From NCBI RefSeq assembly GCF_004348995.1, contig NZ_SMKQ01000047.1, positions 1 through 49,371 on the forward strand: 49,371 nt of DNA, read 5' to 3'. This DNA comes from Nonomuraea terrae (GTDB taxonomy: Bacteria; Actinomycetota; Actinomycetes; Streptosporangiales; Streptosporangiaceae). The position numbers and the translations under genes were made by a program. The notes under the pieces are model-generated. The model made no database searches and had not been told where the DNA came from. It was given only the letters and a program-made list of their open reading frames with translations. Positions 48,812 to 49,371 of this stretch are shown here, piece after piece. How positions within the stretch are numbered: position 1 is the stretch's first letter; every line of letters begins with the position of its first letter.

Positions 48812-49371
48812 ATGCGCCAGCTGACCGCACTCGACGCGCAGTTCCTCCACGTGGAGACGGCGACGACCGCCGCCCACGTGGCCGGTTTGGCGATCCTCGA
48901 CTCGGCGGACGGCTCGGTCACCAGAGACGCGCTCGCAGACCTCCTGCTGGCCCGGCTGCACCTGTCTCCCGCGCTCAGCCTGCGGGTGGCCGAGGTGCCG
49001 CTCGGGCTGGACCACCCGTACTGGGTGTCCGACCTCGACTTCGACATCGACAACCACCTGTTCGAGACGACCTTGCCGCTGCCCGGCGATGACTGGCAGC
49101 TGGCCGAGACCGTGGCGGAGATCCACGCCCGCCGGCTCGACCGGGCGCATCCGCTGTGGGAGATGCACCTGATCAACGGCCTGGAGAACGGGCGGGTCGC
49201 CGTCTACACCAAGGTGCATCACGCCGCGATCGACGGCGTCTCGGGCGCGGAGACCCTCGCCGCGCTGCTCGACCTCACGCCGGACGGCCATCTCCGCTCT
49301 CGCGACCGCGCCGTCTCGACCTCGCGTACGCGCCCCTCGTCCCGCACCACCACCGCCCTCCGGACCACCAC
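48812..49371 (+). CDS. WS/DGAT-family acyltransferase, 3'-truncated
   Basis: N-terminal 186 residues of a wax ester synthase/diacylglycerol acyltransferase, which esterifies acyl-CoA with fatty alcohols or diacylglycerol for storage lipid. The catalytic motif HHAAIDGVSG (about 145-154) is intact, preceded by QLTALDAQFLHVET and HPLWEMHLINGLENGR. AAGGAGAG (48800-48807) is well placed before ATG 48812. The frame runs open to the window end, so the C-terminal half is not seen. A 140-base gap separates it from the sulfite-oxidase-like gene. Confidence 0.92.
   Translation, partial: MRQLTALDAQFLHVETATTAAHVAGLAILDSADGSVTRDALADLLLARLHLSPALSLRVAEVPLGLDHPYWVSDLDFDIDNHLFETTLPLPGDDWQLAETVAEIHARRLDRAHPLWEMHLINGLENGRVAVYTKVHHAAIDGVSGAETLAALLDLTPDGHLRSRDRAVSTSRTRPSSRTTTALRTT

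Overview
The window is a high-GC actinobacterial chromosome segment. Family content and architecture suggest a Streptosporangiales-type organism such as Nonomuraea, which is inference, not proof. The evidence is the very high GC, GTG starts, many promoters with the -10 box exactly six bases before the start codon, a PF04672-type SAM methyltransferase, a WS/DGAT acyltransferase at the right edge, class Ia ribonucleotide reductase under NrdR and B12-riboswitch control, and a LigD-type polymerase. Most genes look like chromosomal core or near-core genes. No prophage, CRISPR array or biosynthetic cluster was seen.

Layout. 0-2.4 kb: 3' part of RtcB RNA ligase abutting its partner archease tail to tail, then a small SAM methyltransferase. 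2.4-8.8 kb: ion-transport block with an ArsB/NhaD-type permease, a decayed CPA1 Na+/H+ antiporter, a two-component system, a DUF1648-like membrane protein and a TrkH/KtrB K+ transporter. The permease and TrkH share a 26-base identical element at the predicted 5' end of their mRNAs. 8.8-10.7 kb: aminoglycoside-phosphotransferase-fold kinase, LysE-type exporter, two tRNA genes (one an unusual short tRNA with a CAG anticodon). 10.8-15.4 kb: MscS channel, nrdB and nrdA, cobalamin riboswitch and paired NrdR boxes. 15.4-19.5 kb: orphan TctC-like lipoprotein, PF04672 methyltransferase, glmS with a coupled 102-residue protein. 19.7-22.2 kb: two-domain peptidoglycan hydrolase and a Gly-Cys-Gly-Val tRNA cluster with a terminator. 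22.4-23.7 kb: a 61-residue membrane protein, then a decayed patch (IS30 transposase and oxidoreductase remnants).

23.8-29.0 kb: CmpX-like membrane protein, pobA with a divergent IclR regulator and a palindromic operator, pyruvate oxidase. 29-35.8 kb: NmrA-like SDR, FAD oxidoreductase, stand-alone LigD polymerase domain, enoyl-CoA hydratase, DUF4132 protein. 35.8-40 kb: probable three-gene unit of a GCS2-like ligase, an unknown protein and an AidB-like acyl-CoA dehydrogenase. 40-45 kb: zinc alcohol dehydrogenase, aldo/keto reductase, PolX DNA polymerase, small secreted protein, DUF1232 protein. 45-49.4 kb: a weak gene remnant, cupin, membrane-anchored HExxH protease, a 0.7 kb stretch without a gene, a sulfite-oxidase-fold enzyme and the 5' part of a WS/DGAT.

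The most interesting signal is the shared leader element of the permease and TrkH genes, a candidate cis-acting RNA for ion homeostasis. Next are the class-I tRNA with a leucine CAG anticodon, the double control of an RNR that seems to lack its ATP cone, and the large number of convergent gene pairs with no intergenic space.
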